NCBI GenBank assembly: GCA_949152475.1
Contig: OX424563.1
Coordinates: 23,471,001 to 23,535,000 of the forward strand
Length of the DNA: 64,000 bases
Direction of reading: 5' to 3'
Origin: Terebella lapidaria
Lineage: Eukaryota; Annelida; Polychaeta; Terebellida; Terebellidae
Position numbers and translations under genes: made by a program. The notes beneath the pieces are model-generated. The model made no database searches and was not told the origin of the DNA. It saw only the letters and a program-made list of their open reading frames with translations. Shown piece by piece: positions 33,954 to 46,981 of the stretch. Numbering within the stretch: the first letter of the stretch is position 1; each line of letters begins with the position of its first letter.

Positions 33954-36900
33954 GGCGAAACAATTAATTCCTTAATTGATGAGAATTGCGGAGAATGCCC
34001 AGATTGTCAGGACACGCAACATTAGTTTCCACAAAAGGATTCTATGCTCTTTAACCTCTTTCTACCAAAAATGATAGACAGATATTTCCTTTGAGAAATC
34101 AACATCAAATACTGGGAGTTAAACGATAAGGTCAATTTCATGTTGACGAACAATTAGTAATGAAATCGGACTCGATTCTTGAAGTAGGGAAATAACATTT
34201 TAGTCGGGTTTGCTTGTTTTGAGTTGTGCAGGATAACAAGTTTTTGGATGAATCTTTCGGGATCTGATTTCATTTCAAGTTCCTATTAGAAGTCACCGGA
34301 CTTGAAATTAGTGTCAAATGGTTATACTTCACGGGTTCATGGTCGTTGCAGTACAAATGTTTGGAAAACACATTCAGGTCCAATTATAGATATCCAATTG
34401 ATATGTATGCCCTGATGCCAGTTCCCGATTTGCAGAGTACACCAAAAGCTACCAAAACAACGCAAACGATGTTAGCAACTCATATAACAATGTTTCTTCT
34501 GAATCCGTGAATATTACACACTGACCGGTCTTGTGTAGGCATTTTTAGATGAAATGTTTCACTCAATCTATCCATCTCTTCTCCCAATTTAATGCAATGT
34601 CATATCCTTGGTATTAAAAATACGAGCACACAAAATACATAGCTTTCTGTTTGAATTGCCCCGTCATAAGTGTGATAGATCTGCAGAGGAAGTGCTGAAT
34701 ATACCTCGTATTTTAAGATTTCGTTCCGGACGTGGCAGAGAGAACGGTTTCCTTGGTTACCGGGGCAGGGGAGAAGAGAATTGCGAAAAAGTCGGGTGTT
34801 GATACAAGGCGAACTGTCATAACATCGTGTTTTATTCACCGCGGTATCGCCCATGACATAACGCCGTCATTTATTGCGGCAATATGCCTCGATGGCTTAT
34901 CAACGGCTTCCAAGTTACGGGCCCCTCTGATGTCTACGTTATAAGCGTCGCCAGCACGCCACGTGACAATTCATTAAAACGCCGCGCGAGCAGCGTGGAA
35001 AATCCGCTACAACGGACGATAAGTGGCGCCCTCTCGTGAATGTCTGATAGCCCCTCGGCTGGCGGTGTCGAGAGACTGTTCAGTATTTCCACGACAAACA
35101 CTCAGAGATTAATTCGTCAAACACCCGCGCGCGGGCCAAAGAAAGTCATATTTGCTCAAGGCGTCCGACGTTCGGTTGTTCTTCCAGCATGCCCCGCGCC
35201 CGCGACAAACCCGAGCGCAAAACGTCTTAAATTGATACTAGCTCTTAAAGTTCTCCCTCCCCCTCTCTGCACCGCGCCGCCAAACAGTCCCCACCGAACC
35301 CTTCCAAACGTCGGATGTCTTTGAGGCTTTTAGCAACAATCGCCATCACTTCTGTCCCTTCTTTATGTTTCTCTCCCCTTCGTGACTTTCGGCGACTCCA
35401 ATCATTCGCCCTATTGCGTATATGTCAATCTGCTGTAAATGATCCGTGATTTATACGTGTGCCTTTAGCCAAAACGGCGAAGTCGAACGCCTCGGAACAA
35501 ATCACATTTTATCGGCGGTCCATTTCCATTGGCCGTTTGTCGGGTCGTGGCCTTTCAATAGCGGGGTCTTGTTAGAACAATGACTGCGGATCAAGGAGAA
35601 CGCGGATCAAGGAAAACCGCAGTTCGCATTTTACGGACACTCTCGTCATCTTCTCCAGTTATTGAATCTTTTTACGTCTACATTTTCATTAGAAACCCGT
35701 GGATGCCAAACGTGGCAGCGAAGTCATTCTAGATGGATGAAAATCAAACATCCCATGCAAAAGGGACCTCTCTTGATTTAATCAAATAGCAACGGCGAAG
35801 AAATGGGGCGGAGAGAGCCTTTTACTTTTTGACCCCTGGGGGTCCCTGAGGGGTCGGCCCTTGCATGGGCTGGGGTCGGATTAATCAGGGGCCGCTGGGT
35901 GGGGGTGTCCATAGGAGCGATACGTATTTAATTCATCAAAGACGTTGCAGTGGCAATTTTCCGACAAAAGCTCGACGCAGTATCTATTTGACGATTCCAT
36001 CCTTCCAGGTCCGATGTATTACAACAATCATTATTCATTACTCCGATTACTTTTCCATGTCCCCAGATTCATTATTCCCTTCCTACACCAAGCAGTTGTA
36101 TTTATACCACCAAATATAGCCCTATACTGAGATGTATTGGGTGATCGATTTCTCCACGCCAGTTGTAATTCTGTTACTACATTCTTCATTCGAAAGAATT
36201 GGACACAAAAACTGCAACAGAAATACATGAGAGATACTGTCAATATATATATATTTCTGATGTAATTTAATAGTAAAATGTTGTCACCATGCCATGTGAT
36301 CTTGTTAGTGAAACAGTTGATACAAATTGTGTTTAAAAAAGGCAATTATTAAACAGGCCTGTACTTATCATCAATGTATCAGCAATTTCATGATCACCAT
36401 CCATGGTGGACCCTAATGATCATAGTGGACCCTAATGACCCAAAGTATAATTCTCTTTATTCTAAAACCAATCTACAGTAGATACATCCCCCATCCTCCT
36501 AGGTCCAAGTCCATGTTTTTGTACCTTTCTACGCCCATCAAAAGTGCCCTCTCACGGGGGAAAAATACGACCAAGATTTCAAACCTATTCCAAGTGGCCT
36601 CCACATCAAAGCCACTCTCCTCCCTATAGGAGACCAGCCCTCCTCGCATCGCCCCCGAAGTATGACCAAATAGACCTCAATAAGTGAACGGTGATTAATT
36701 CGATGGCCGCCACTGACCAATACACCTAGCCGGGTAGTCGCCAGAGGTCGCTCAGGTCAAGCTGTCGAGGTCACGAGGTCAAACAAGAGCCGCGCGTTGA
36801 TCGCCGGGTAAAAAAGCGTAAAAAAACACACAGAATAAACGGTTGATTAATGATCTGGTACGTCGAGTTGGAAACAATCTGGCGCAAGAATTGGTAAAGA

Positions 36901-39900
36901 ATCTAGGTCCGCGCGGTGAAAATACTCCAGGCTAATTCGAACTCGGCGTTACATGCACGCATAACGTACTTTATTCCATTTTTTTTAAATAGGTATGCCT
37001 ATTTCATCTAAATAGAGAATATTCTAATTTTGTCAGTCATCATGCATGCACGGCTATTTTTGTATATAAAGAAACGATTGATACGCATGCATCATCCGTG
37101 GGTGCTCATAATATCAAACCTTTGTAATTATGTGAACAAATATTAATATAGGCTTAGTATCATGTAGATTTTTTTGCCTTTCCAACAATTCGGTTATCAC
37201 GTAATTAATGCGTTCAACGTTCAACAATATTATGAATAATGTATAATTTAATAAGCGATAATAAATGGACACGGTACTAGACGCAACGTATCTTTTTACC
37301 CTCTGACACTGGGTAATTATTTGTCTAGATCGCTTTACCGATTGTTCAGATTTTTAAAGATCGAATTTATCACAACTCGACGACAAATTTAAAGGAAGCC
37401 GGTCCCTGTGATGCCTTTGTAAATGACCTAGTGCAGTTGATTCGGAGACTCTCGTATCCATACCTCTGCCTCACCATGATAATAGATAATATGCAGCCGA
37501 AGATAGTCTATGTCAGTCATTCAATGACTCATTTTGAGTATTGTTAAAGGGTCGTGAGATCGCATTTCTCTTCGTAAGGCCTATTAAAGGGATTATCTTC
37601 AACGCTTGTCGAACATTAATCGAATGGAGAATTCATATATCAAATACCAAGTGACAGGGTCGGTATTTTGATCACCAGCATTTTTACTTCGTTCTGCACA
37701 TACACATACATATGAAACTTAGGCTGAGATGATAATATAGCAAGTTTTCTGCTTTTTTTCTGCTTTGAATATGTCAGATCGGAAATACATAAGAGAGATT
37801 TCTGGTCCGATTGAACGCCTGCAATATGTCTTTAAAATTGTACTTATTTGTCCAAGTAGAAATATCAACAGAGTCACCCAATATCATTACAGTGGACAGT
37901 AGGAATGTAGGAATATCTGAATTATAACAAAACTATATGACAGATATCGCACATCCATGCGTGATTTTCAATATATTACTCAATGCAATTATAGTGACTC
38001 AGTAAATATCTTAACTATATTTAGCGAAGCGGAATAAGGGATTTATATATATTATATTATCTAAGAGGGTACATTACAGGCAACACTGTGGCATGCTAAT
38101 ATCAACAACGCTTGCATCATCACCGTTGACAAATGTAAACTACCAGATAATAATCGGAACCTATCAATGAGTCTAAGAGTTGGAATGTCACATAGTTTTT
38201 TTCAAAGGAAGGTAATTTGTTTGTATTTTCTAGTTTATTGCATTCCATGCGTGGACTAATGTGTTAATACGTGTAAACACATACATACACACTACGATAT
38301 ATGAACACAACACGCTCGAAGCCAGACAACACAAGAATCCACCGATATAAGCTATTAAATCCCTCTGTCTCGCCAGAAGGCTAAAACATCGTCTGCAAGT
38401 TCAATATTGCCAATGATCTATTTGTCTGGATGCCTCATTCAGATATTTTCCTCGTTTATTACCGTGCTCGCCATATAAAGCCGGGGTCGAGCGTTCGCCA
38501 ATACCTTGATGGGTCAAGCCTCATCGAGCCAGATAAAGTCAAGTCCCCCGGAGACAAATTGACAACGAGTACAGGCAAAGATTAACCTGTTAACCGTGTG
38601 AATTACAAGTACCGGACAAAGGGAAGGTGTTGACTGAAGAATGGCCTGCCTGTTTATTTGGCTTCATTGCTATTTGAACAGTTAGGAATAGTTCAATGGT
38701 TTTCTTGAGTAGAGCAATATATTTCAGCACAATACACAATATTAAAGTAAAAGATTACGCGCAGGGTATCCTATACGTTGCACCGGTTGTCCAGTGCAAA
38801 TATAAACATAACATGGTGCATGTTATTTATCAAATCGGTGTTACTTTATGAACATATGACATAGTAACTACAAATGTACAATCATACTGTCAGTTTGGTG
38901 AAAAGTATCTCGTAATATCGACTGAAATGCATGCAGCCATTGCCGTTTGAGGCTACGTTCCAAGACATCTTTCAAACCAACAGGATCATGTGCTGAGTAT
39001 TCAACTCACGACGGAAGAATTACAACGGGAGCCTGATTTGGAACCCTGCAAAACAAATTAGTTGTCAAGATCCGAGGGCAATTTGTCATACAAACCGACC
39101 AGGCGCCCGGAATTAGCCTATTAATGCTCAGATGGTGCCGAGATTAGGACGGCATCGCGCATCCGCGCACGTGGAGTCTGCCCGGTCGCTCATTCCGTAG
39201 CCCCCTCGAGAAAAGCGGCCGCATTTAGAAGCTTTGTCTGAAATATTGCGGTGAATATTGTCAGCGAGGTATGGTAGATAGACGTGGTTGATTGTTACTG
39301 TTTCAGCGTTAAGTTTAAATCTTTGTTTAAATCGCTATGAAGCCAAGTTAGGCTACGCACAATTGTATGGCAACATTGTACCAAATTGAACACAGTTTGG
39401 CTAAGAAAGGATCATTGATTCGCTACATAATTGGTATGCTTTGATTGCTTTCCTGTTTATGCCCATTGAAGCAAGTTTGAATTGACTCTTCATTCCGTCT
39501 TGTCACAGTTCACTCTCACTTGATGAAAAATGAACAGCACGTAACATGCTTACGCACGTATAGGCCTATATAAAGCACCTTAATGTATAAAGGGGTATAC
39601 CATATATTGTATATATCATGTACCATATATGACTTGCCGAAATATCCAGAAATCATTGAGATTTATTCATGAAATGACAGGACACATTCCATTCATGTGT
39701 TTTCGTTGGAAACGACTGTTTGGTATGAACCTATATCTCCAATGGCATCCTAGAAGCTGCTATTCACGTCAAAACATCTAAAGACCTACTAGCGTATACT
39801 GGTGCATCAGTGAACCCCTATACATATATTACATTAATAGGCTCCAATTGCCTCGTCGATATATATTTATCTACATATATTCCCAATTATGGAACAGCTA

Positions 39901-42900
39901 TCGTCTACAGACCGCGTTTTGGGGGCTTGTCATATATTATCGCCTTCATGATATCGTGATATTCTCCTGAATTTATGGCTGTTCCATTTGGCAGGCCACG
40001 ACTTACAAATTGCTTCACAGGTAGAAATAATGATGTGTCTTTACCGTATGCCGCTTGAGCGCATGCATGGGAAATTCGTCGGGGACGGACGACGATGTTC
40101 ATAATATTTTGTCTTCATGAAAAAAAAAAATACTGATTGTTTTTGCCCGCTTTTGACTTTTAAAACACAGTATATTTATCGGCTCACACCTGCATGGAAA
40201 CTAAAGACATTGTGAACAAAAGTACCAAGTCAGGCGTTTAATACGGGCGCTACATTTGGCCTGAGAAAACGTCCAGGCTATGTATGAATAGAAGGGGTAC
40301 CCTTGTGCTGTGGGGTTTTGATTAAATGACAAGCAATTTTGTGGCATTCGTTTAAACGGCTGTACTTCGGGAGAAGCCGTGTGTTTTGTCGTTTACTTTG
40401 CTATAGGAATGATCGATTGCAGTTTGTTGTTTGTGTCAGCTCTCAAAAGGAAGTCACGAGGGGCTTTTGAAATGTAATTTAACAAATGATGCTTTGCCTG
40501 GAAATGGGCAAACGTGAATGCTTGGGTCATGGAAAGACAAAATTCATCGGGGTTTTGTGGTGCAATGTACGTGTTGAATGTTAATATGAACCCTCTAAAT
40601 GGATATACATTTGTACATACATATATCCGATAGACCCATGCATACACGTGTCAGATCTTTAAGGAATAACAGTAAGCCTTTCTTTTTAAAAATTCATAAG
40701 AGTCCGTGACACATTGAAAGACATTCTGAATTCTTTGCCGATTTGCATCGATCTTTATTGAGAAATTGACATTACAAGAATGTATTCATGTGTGTACATA
40801 TACAAATATGATATATTTATAATACATTGAAACATCCTTTGTTAAGCCCCCTCCGCCTTGTTGTGCATTGTAACGAACAACAAAGCAAATATGATTATTC
40901 AAGGCTTTGGGGATTTTGTGATTGATATCTCATTAGCAGATAGAGAAAATTAAATATGTTGCTGAAAATTCGTTGCTGATCGAAAATTGTTATTCCGTAT
41001 ATATATATTAAATTTCACAAGATGCCGCTCATGAAACATCAAAGGGTTTGCGATGAGCAAATACATTTATTCGAATAACACGAAGAACATTATACATATA
41101 TGACCTTAGTCTGCATGTAGCCTATATACACTACTAACCGATGACGAACACGCTTTATGCACGAGCTGTCCTATATAAACTGGCGATATATAGTGGCTTA
41201 AATACATTTTCATTCATTTTAAAAAGGCAGAAAATAGCCAGTTGAGAAACCATCGTTGAAAACTTAAATTATGGCTATCAAAGGCGGCCAATAAATAACA
41301 AAAACCTCGTCCTTTTATTTTTTCTTTTCAATGGGGTTTTCAATACGCTTCCGTCGTTATAGATCCATGCCCGCGGTTTTGACTCTCGGGACGAATTTTC
41401 CACCTCGCCGGGCGCTTGAAGGCAGCCGAGAGCAGCGGCGATGATTTTGCACGATGAACCCCCACCTGAGCTGTTCACAAATTGGTCATCTATTAATTTG
41501 TACGCCTTTATTCTTTCGCAAACCTCGGCATTAGCTGCAGGTGTGCTCGGGTCAGAGTTCGCGTTGTAACTCGTCCATCTTCCGGAAGTTTGAGGTCCCC
41601 GCAACTTTTACCTTAAATTCTCGCTCAACACGTCAACACGTGTGGCTGAAAATTCCGCTCAGAAGAAAGGGAAAAAATATCAACTGCATGTACGATTTAC
41701 TGCACATGAGGTGTAAACGATTTTATAACCCAATTTTAAGTTGGAGGTCTTTTGATGTTTTTGTTGAAATGAATGTTGACAAACGTCCGGTGACTTAGTG
41801 GGAGAGGTCATTGAAATCGGCGGTGCGGATGTCATGGTCATCGGAGGGTCGCGACCCGTATTGTGACCTTGAAATCTGACTTTAACGGCCGCTCACCGGG
41901 CGCTAATTTGAAAGTTTTGTCTCCTTTGAATTGAACAATTTGAGGCATATTTGCATCTCGTAAATCATCGCTAACTGTCAACTGGTGATGGTCAAGATTG
42001 TCTGGACATGCAACCTTCAAAATTTCATTGATTTTTCGTTCATTTTTTATCCATACAAACGAATTCTTCTGACTCTGTTTTGATCGCTCGGTTTCGTATA
42101 GTATGTATCAGAAAAATGGATTGCTGGTATCATTAACACACTGTTGGTTTTTTCTACTCTACTCGGGCAGGGGACAGTACCGACGCCAAAGTATGTAATT
42201 ATTACATCATCACGAAAAGGAAACGTTGACACTTTCCGCCAAACCTGTTGCGCAAGCGATGACCACACGGTTGTGAGTAACCTCCACAGAGTTTTTACGA
42301 AAGGTGGTAGAGTATTTCCCGATTGGCGTCACTATTTGCACATTTGCCAAATCACGAAGCGAATATTTTGCGAATTGTTGCGTCACGCTGACATTTCGAA
42401 TTGTCCATCTATTTGTCGCAACTTGTCCATAAGAGGTCAAGAATTCGTCATTGTAAAGTCTATGCAAATCAGATGGAACAATCACCATTGAGGCCTCTCG
42501 AAAGCAGAATACAGGTCTCATTTACATATTATTTGCCAGTGGGCATAAACCTGCCAACGTGGTAATTAACTATACGACGAATTGAAGGTTGTAATTCGAG
42601 TTATTGCCCCTGTTGCTGGTGGATTTGACTTTGTCCCGGCAGTAGGATGCCATCCCCTTTTAATCACAGTTTTATATTGCTCTTAATTTGTTCAAAATTC
42701 GCTTTAATGTACCATTGTACATGAGCCATAAGCGTCCATTCTCCGTTGATTATTCACAGTCAGACTGTTGTGCGTTATGGGGGGAAGTGAAACGCCCCTT
42801 TTTCGCCCCAACACAAAGGGATTAAAAAGTGGTACCCCGTGCATTTTCAACTGCCTAGGAATATAAGGAATTTCCCCCTAACGGAGTTCTTTTATCGAGT

Positions 42901-45900
42901 TACGAGCGTCGTTTTCCGCGAGCAAATTCTTTCATGATCGCCTACTTCCTGCCTGGTGGAGGTTCGACCTTTTGTCTGAAAATTGCATGAAAAAGACATC
43001 AAATCTCCATAGGTTCTTGTTTAATCGGCCCGAAATTCCGCAACAATTACATCTAGCGGAGCGGCGAATAACCATCGCTTCTCACTTTCACTGGGGCGCA
43101 AAAGCAAGGAGCGCGAAAAGTGGGCAGGGCAAGAAAGGGGGTGACTTTGAGGGAAGAAAAAGGGTAAAAGAAAATCAAAAGTTCTTGGGCAGCATGAAAT
43201 AAAATCGCTTTTAATGGAATCACAGCGGGTTGGAATAATCGAAGTCGGGTCCATGGCTGACTCAAAGGCAGAAGTATCCCTCGGGACGGCGCCGCGGTCC
43301 CAGGAAAATTAAATTACCGAGAATTTCCCCTGGAACAAGTTGGGTGTGATCTAATTAAATAGGGGCGCCCATGTTCTTGCAAATACGGTGTACGGATTTC
43401 GCTGGTAACCGAATGAATGGGACGAAAAATGGGCTTTGATCGCTGAATTATTCTACTGTAAAAGCAGCGAGCTGTCTCATTGAAAAGGGCGGAAAGCATG
43501 TCTCCAAAGTTTACTCAAGCACTGTTCTTGATAAATTGTATGTTGTTATAGGAATGACACCCTCGCTTCCTTTGTATTGCTCGATTGCATTCTATATATT
43601 TATTCACGAAAACCCAAATGGATATTACCATTGTGTTACTTTTCAACTCCGCGGGAATTCTTTTGTAAACGATGCGTCTTCCGTCTTCCGTCACTGTCAC
43701 TAACTTTTGTTGGGAAGCAACATATTTATGTGTACATTGAAGACGCTGTTCATTTTGTGGATATAGCATAACATGGAGAAACAAAACAAAAATATATTGA
43801 CGCATGTAATGGGAGCTAAATTCTTTTGTTACAAAATGTGGGAAAAACTATAAGACTAGAACAAAAAGTTTCTATTCAATATCAATCGCCCCGAGTGTCA
43901 AAATCAATCACATTCGTTCATGTAATTTTCAGGTAAATTCGTAATTTGAAATCCAATGTATTATGAAAACACATATACAAATATAATATAGGTGAGAGGG
44001 ATAAGATGTTCACACAATAAGAGTAAAACTTCAGACCTTCCTCTCAAACCTTCGAACTTTTGAAAAAATGTATCGCTCTGGGTTCCATCAGAATCTATAT
44101 ATAATAAATGTTGTAGTTCGTGTATGATGTTCATTTTTTAATCATAGTTTCAAAATTTAATTTATCATACGAGCATATCGAATAGTCAATTCATGACATG
44201 ACACTTAGAACACTGGCACAAATGCAGGATTTGTACCACACATAAAAACAAGCTCATTCCTGCTATGTTTATGATATATACAGTTCTCGTATTATTTTCC
44301 ACGCAATGAACTACGTTTATTTATATAAAGGTATGGACCTAATAAATAGAAACGTTTTCGCTGAAATCCTGTGAGGTCTTTCTCCTCGTTCATTCCAGAA
44401 GAGCAATGATTCAATCCACTGATGACGTATTACAGGGTTGTGACCCTTGCGTTTTGTTTGTTTCGTGGTCCACACCATCCGTGCAGCCAAAACAGACTTT
44501 CCTGCTTTCACGGCCAGCCGCAAAGATCATAATATCTCCATGACAACGGAATTTAGCGCCGCGGTGAATGTCGTCCCCTCTTTTAATTGGCGACGCATTG
44601 GTCATATGTATGGAGCGCCCATTAAGCCCTAATCCATAATAATCGGGGTGACAGGTTTATAGCTTAAAGGGCGGGTATCGTTTTCTCCATGCGTTTTCCC
44701 CCTTTTTTCAGTGGGGTGGGTAGAAGGGCGGATGTCAGGAGGCTTATATGGGCACAAGTGTCGAGGCAGGCGAGTAATAGCCCTTGATTTGATGGCCTCA
44801 TACCCGTGGCTTATATGAGCGGGTGCAGGTTTCTGTAGTCCTATGGTGGTGGGGCCAAAAGTGACGAACTTTCTGATTAGCTTCGGGGGACTTTTTGACC
44901 GTAGTATATCCCTCATCTTGTAGAGCTTAAAACCGAATGAATATTTGTTAAACGCGGGAGAAACTGGGCCGCGGGAATTCGTTGGCAAACCGCGGCTAGA
45001 TATATACAGACCTTTGGACTATTTGTCGTGAGCTATCCGGAATGCATCTGGGGTCCATCGGGACAAATGGGTAGTTGTACATACGTGAGTAATGTCGGAT
45101 CGTGATACGTCTAATAGCCAGAAGTTATTTCATATCAGATAATAAGTCATAGGAATAAATATCCGGTGCCAAGAAACGACGAACGGGTTAATTGGATATT
45201 CGCAATCGGTGCACCAATTTCTCGTATAATTTATTACGACAATGATGGTGTTATTTTTACCTTTAAATATTACTCACTATCCATTTCATTAATCTATAAC
45301 ATTGGGAGCATTTAATCAAATTGACTCTACGTCTGCGTAAAACGTATAATTTCCATATTTTATGTAGTGCATTGCCATCGCAGCCGAGGGTAATAAGGGA
45401 AGAAAAGTGTCGGTCCTGTTTTCTGAAACATTATAACATCTGATCCTTCATGTGTTCCCGTGGAATTGCAGGCCGTTCCCGCAATTAGCTATCTTGATTA
45501 AAAATTGCCAATATCCATAGCCCCGGATCATGACAGTTAAAGCGAGTGTCATTCATCAATTTCCAAGTGTCTTCCATGCCGTAGCCAACGTTTCCAAGTC
45601 TCAAGCAAGCGGCCAATCAGAAGCGAGTAATTCTCGGCCGCTTCCTTCACCAGTTTGAAGCGGACAGCCAATGGGCTGCGAGCTACACTCAACAGGTTCA
45701 AGAGGGGTGGCTCCCTCCCTATGGTTAACAGTGGGCAATCAATTCGCTCGTCTGCGGTGCGAGTGAAATAAACCTGGGTACATCTTCCAATGGCTTCGTG
45801 AGATACTTTGCCCTGTGAATTTCAGTAGCGAGCGGTTGATACATACCACCGACTGCTATATTATCGCCGAGCATTTCCGCAAATGTGACAATTGTCGATA

Positions 45901-46524
45901 ACTGGTGAGCGGGCAACACTTGCACTTTCACGAAACTTCTACTGGATAGAAGTCACAATATCGGGCGAGCAGGATTGAAATCATCACATTGGAACATATG
46001 AGTTTATGCACTAGTTGCCTTATAAGTTCATGGTCTTCGAAAGCGCGACATCGACTGCATTATACATGGATATTTATCTGGCCGATGGCGTGTGACATGG
46101 ATATTTATAAATGATGCCATACATTCGCAAGGTGAAAGCACAACTTTTTGAACTGCGTGGAAACTCGTTCACACTTCGAGCTGTTGTGTGTGAGTGACAT
46201 GAATGCATGACAACACTGTCACTGTGACGCCTGGAATAAATTGAACTAGATATTCTCCAACGTCAAAGTTCTAACATCGCGAAGATTGTACACATTTACG
46301 AAACGAGATGTATAGGACATATTTTACTACTGTCGAACTTGTAAGTCACATTTAACATTCGTTGAATATGTTCGAATAATAGACAAACACATACATGACT
46401 AACACTTCTACATTTGATCGTGCCGTTTGAAAGAATAAAACATCTGGTTCGACGCTGTTTGGTGACACACACAACTGTCCATTTTGGGATCCGGATTCTC
46501 CGCCAATCGTTATTTAGTCGAGAG
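33954..46524. other. Upstream region of the Nkx6 gene, no coding sequence supported
   Basis: Twelve and a half kilobases with no recognised gene and no recognised mobile element. Composition is patchy, with less A+T-rich islands around 34900-35900, 39100-39240, 42500-43350 and 44500-45000. Open frames up to 119 residues occur on both strands, none with a family signature. One island (34960-34970) holds a CACGTG E-box core. By position this is the likely home of Nkx6 promoter and enhancers, but no element is proven here. Confidence 0.4.
45611..45675 (+). promoter_or_regulatory. Two CCAAT-box motifs upstream of Nkx6
   Basis: GGCCAATCAG at 45611-45620 and AGCCAATGGG at 45666-45675 match the CCAAT-box consensus bound by NF-Y. 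They lie about 0.85-0.9 kb upstream of the start codon. If they belong to the core promoter, the 5' untranslated region would be long. No convincing TATA box at the right distance was found. Confidence 0.35.
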
Positions 46525-46981
46525 ATGGCTTCGCTGATGAACACGATGGGCACCAGCGAGGCCGCGGGCGGTTCCCCACGGCAAAGCGCCTTCGTCCTCA
46601 GCAACCCGCCTCTGGCCGCCTTGCACAACATGACAGAGATGAAGACTCCGCCCGCGGGTGCACTCGGCGGCGCCGGTGGCACGAGCCCTTACCAACCCGG
46701 GGCCTCGTCCTTGAAGGGCGTACACGCAGCCGCGAGTGCCGCCTTGGCAACGCCGCACGGGATCTCAGACATCCTAAGCCGCCCGGCCATGGCCAACGCT
46801 TTGGGACAGTTGGGCCTACCGAGGTTGAACGTGAACGCGGCAGCGGCGGCCGCGGCGGCCAACGCGTACTTCAACAATCCGGCAGTGAGGTTCCCTAAGG
46901 GTCTGGCGGATTTGGGGAACGCTTCGAGGTCACATCTCTACTGGCCGGGAGTGCTGCCGAACCCGTCATGGCGAACACAAG
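46525..46981 (+). CDS. Nkx6: Nkx6-class homeobox protein, exon 1 (residues 1-152)
   Basis: The start is the first in-frame ATG after an in-frame stop at 46396-46398, with G at -3 and G at +4. The exon encodes the repressor half of the protein. Residues 20-42 ([20 protein letters not shown]) are the N-terminal block shared with vertebrate NKX6 proteins. Residues 80-87 (ISDILSRP) are the eh1-type motif that binds Groucho/TLE co-repressors. There is an eight-alanine run at 105-112. Residues 138-150 ([13 protein letters not shown]) are the conserved block before the homeodomain. The exon is G+C rich, unlike its flanks. It ends at 46981 before GTAAAAG, splitting a codon after base 1. In animals studied, Nkx6 is a nuclear transcriptional repressor in neural tube, motor-neuron and pancreas/gut development. 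Confidence 0.95.

Noticed and set aside
35040..35324. 94-codon proline/alanine-rich frame
   Set aside because: Low-complexity, no domain, within a more G+C-rich stretch of the upstream region.
41278..41604. 108-codon minus-strand frame
   Set aside because: No family resemblance; an overlapping plus-strand frame exists.
42144..42521. Overlapping 115- and 103-codon frames on opposite strands
   Set aside because: Neither shows a motif; mirrored openness suggests chance.
44629..44988. 119-codon minus-strand open frame upstream of Nkx6
   Set aside because: No recognisable domain, no splice or promoter context, and similar chance frames are frequent in this less A+T-rich stretch.
46414..46524. 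Longer Nkx6 N-terminus starting at 46414
   Set aside because: The codon at 46414 is TTG, not ATG; family alignment begins at the ATG at 46525.
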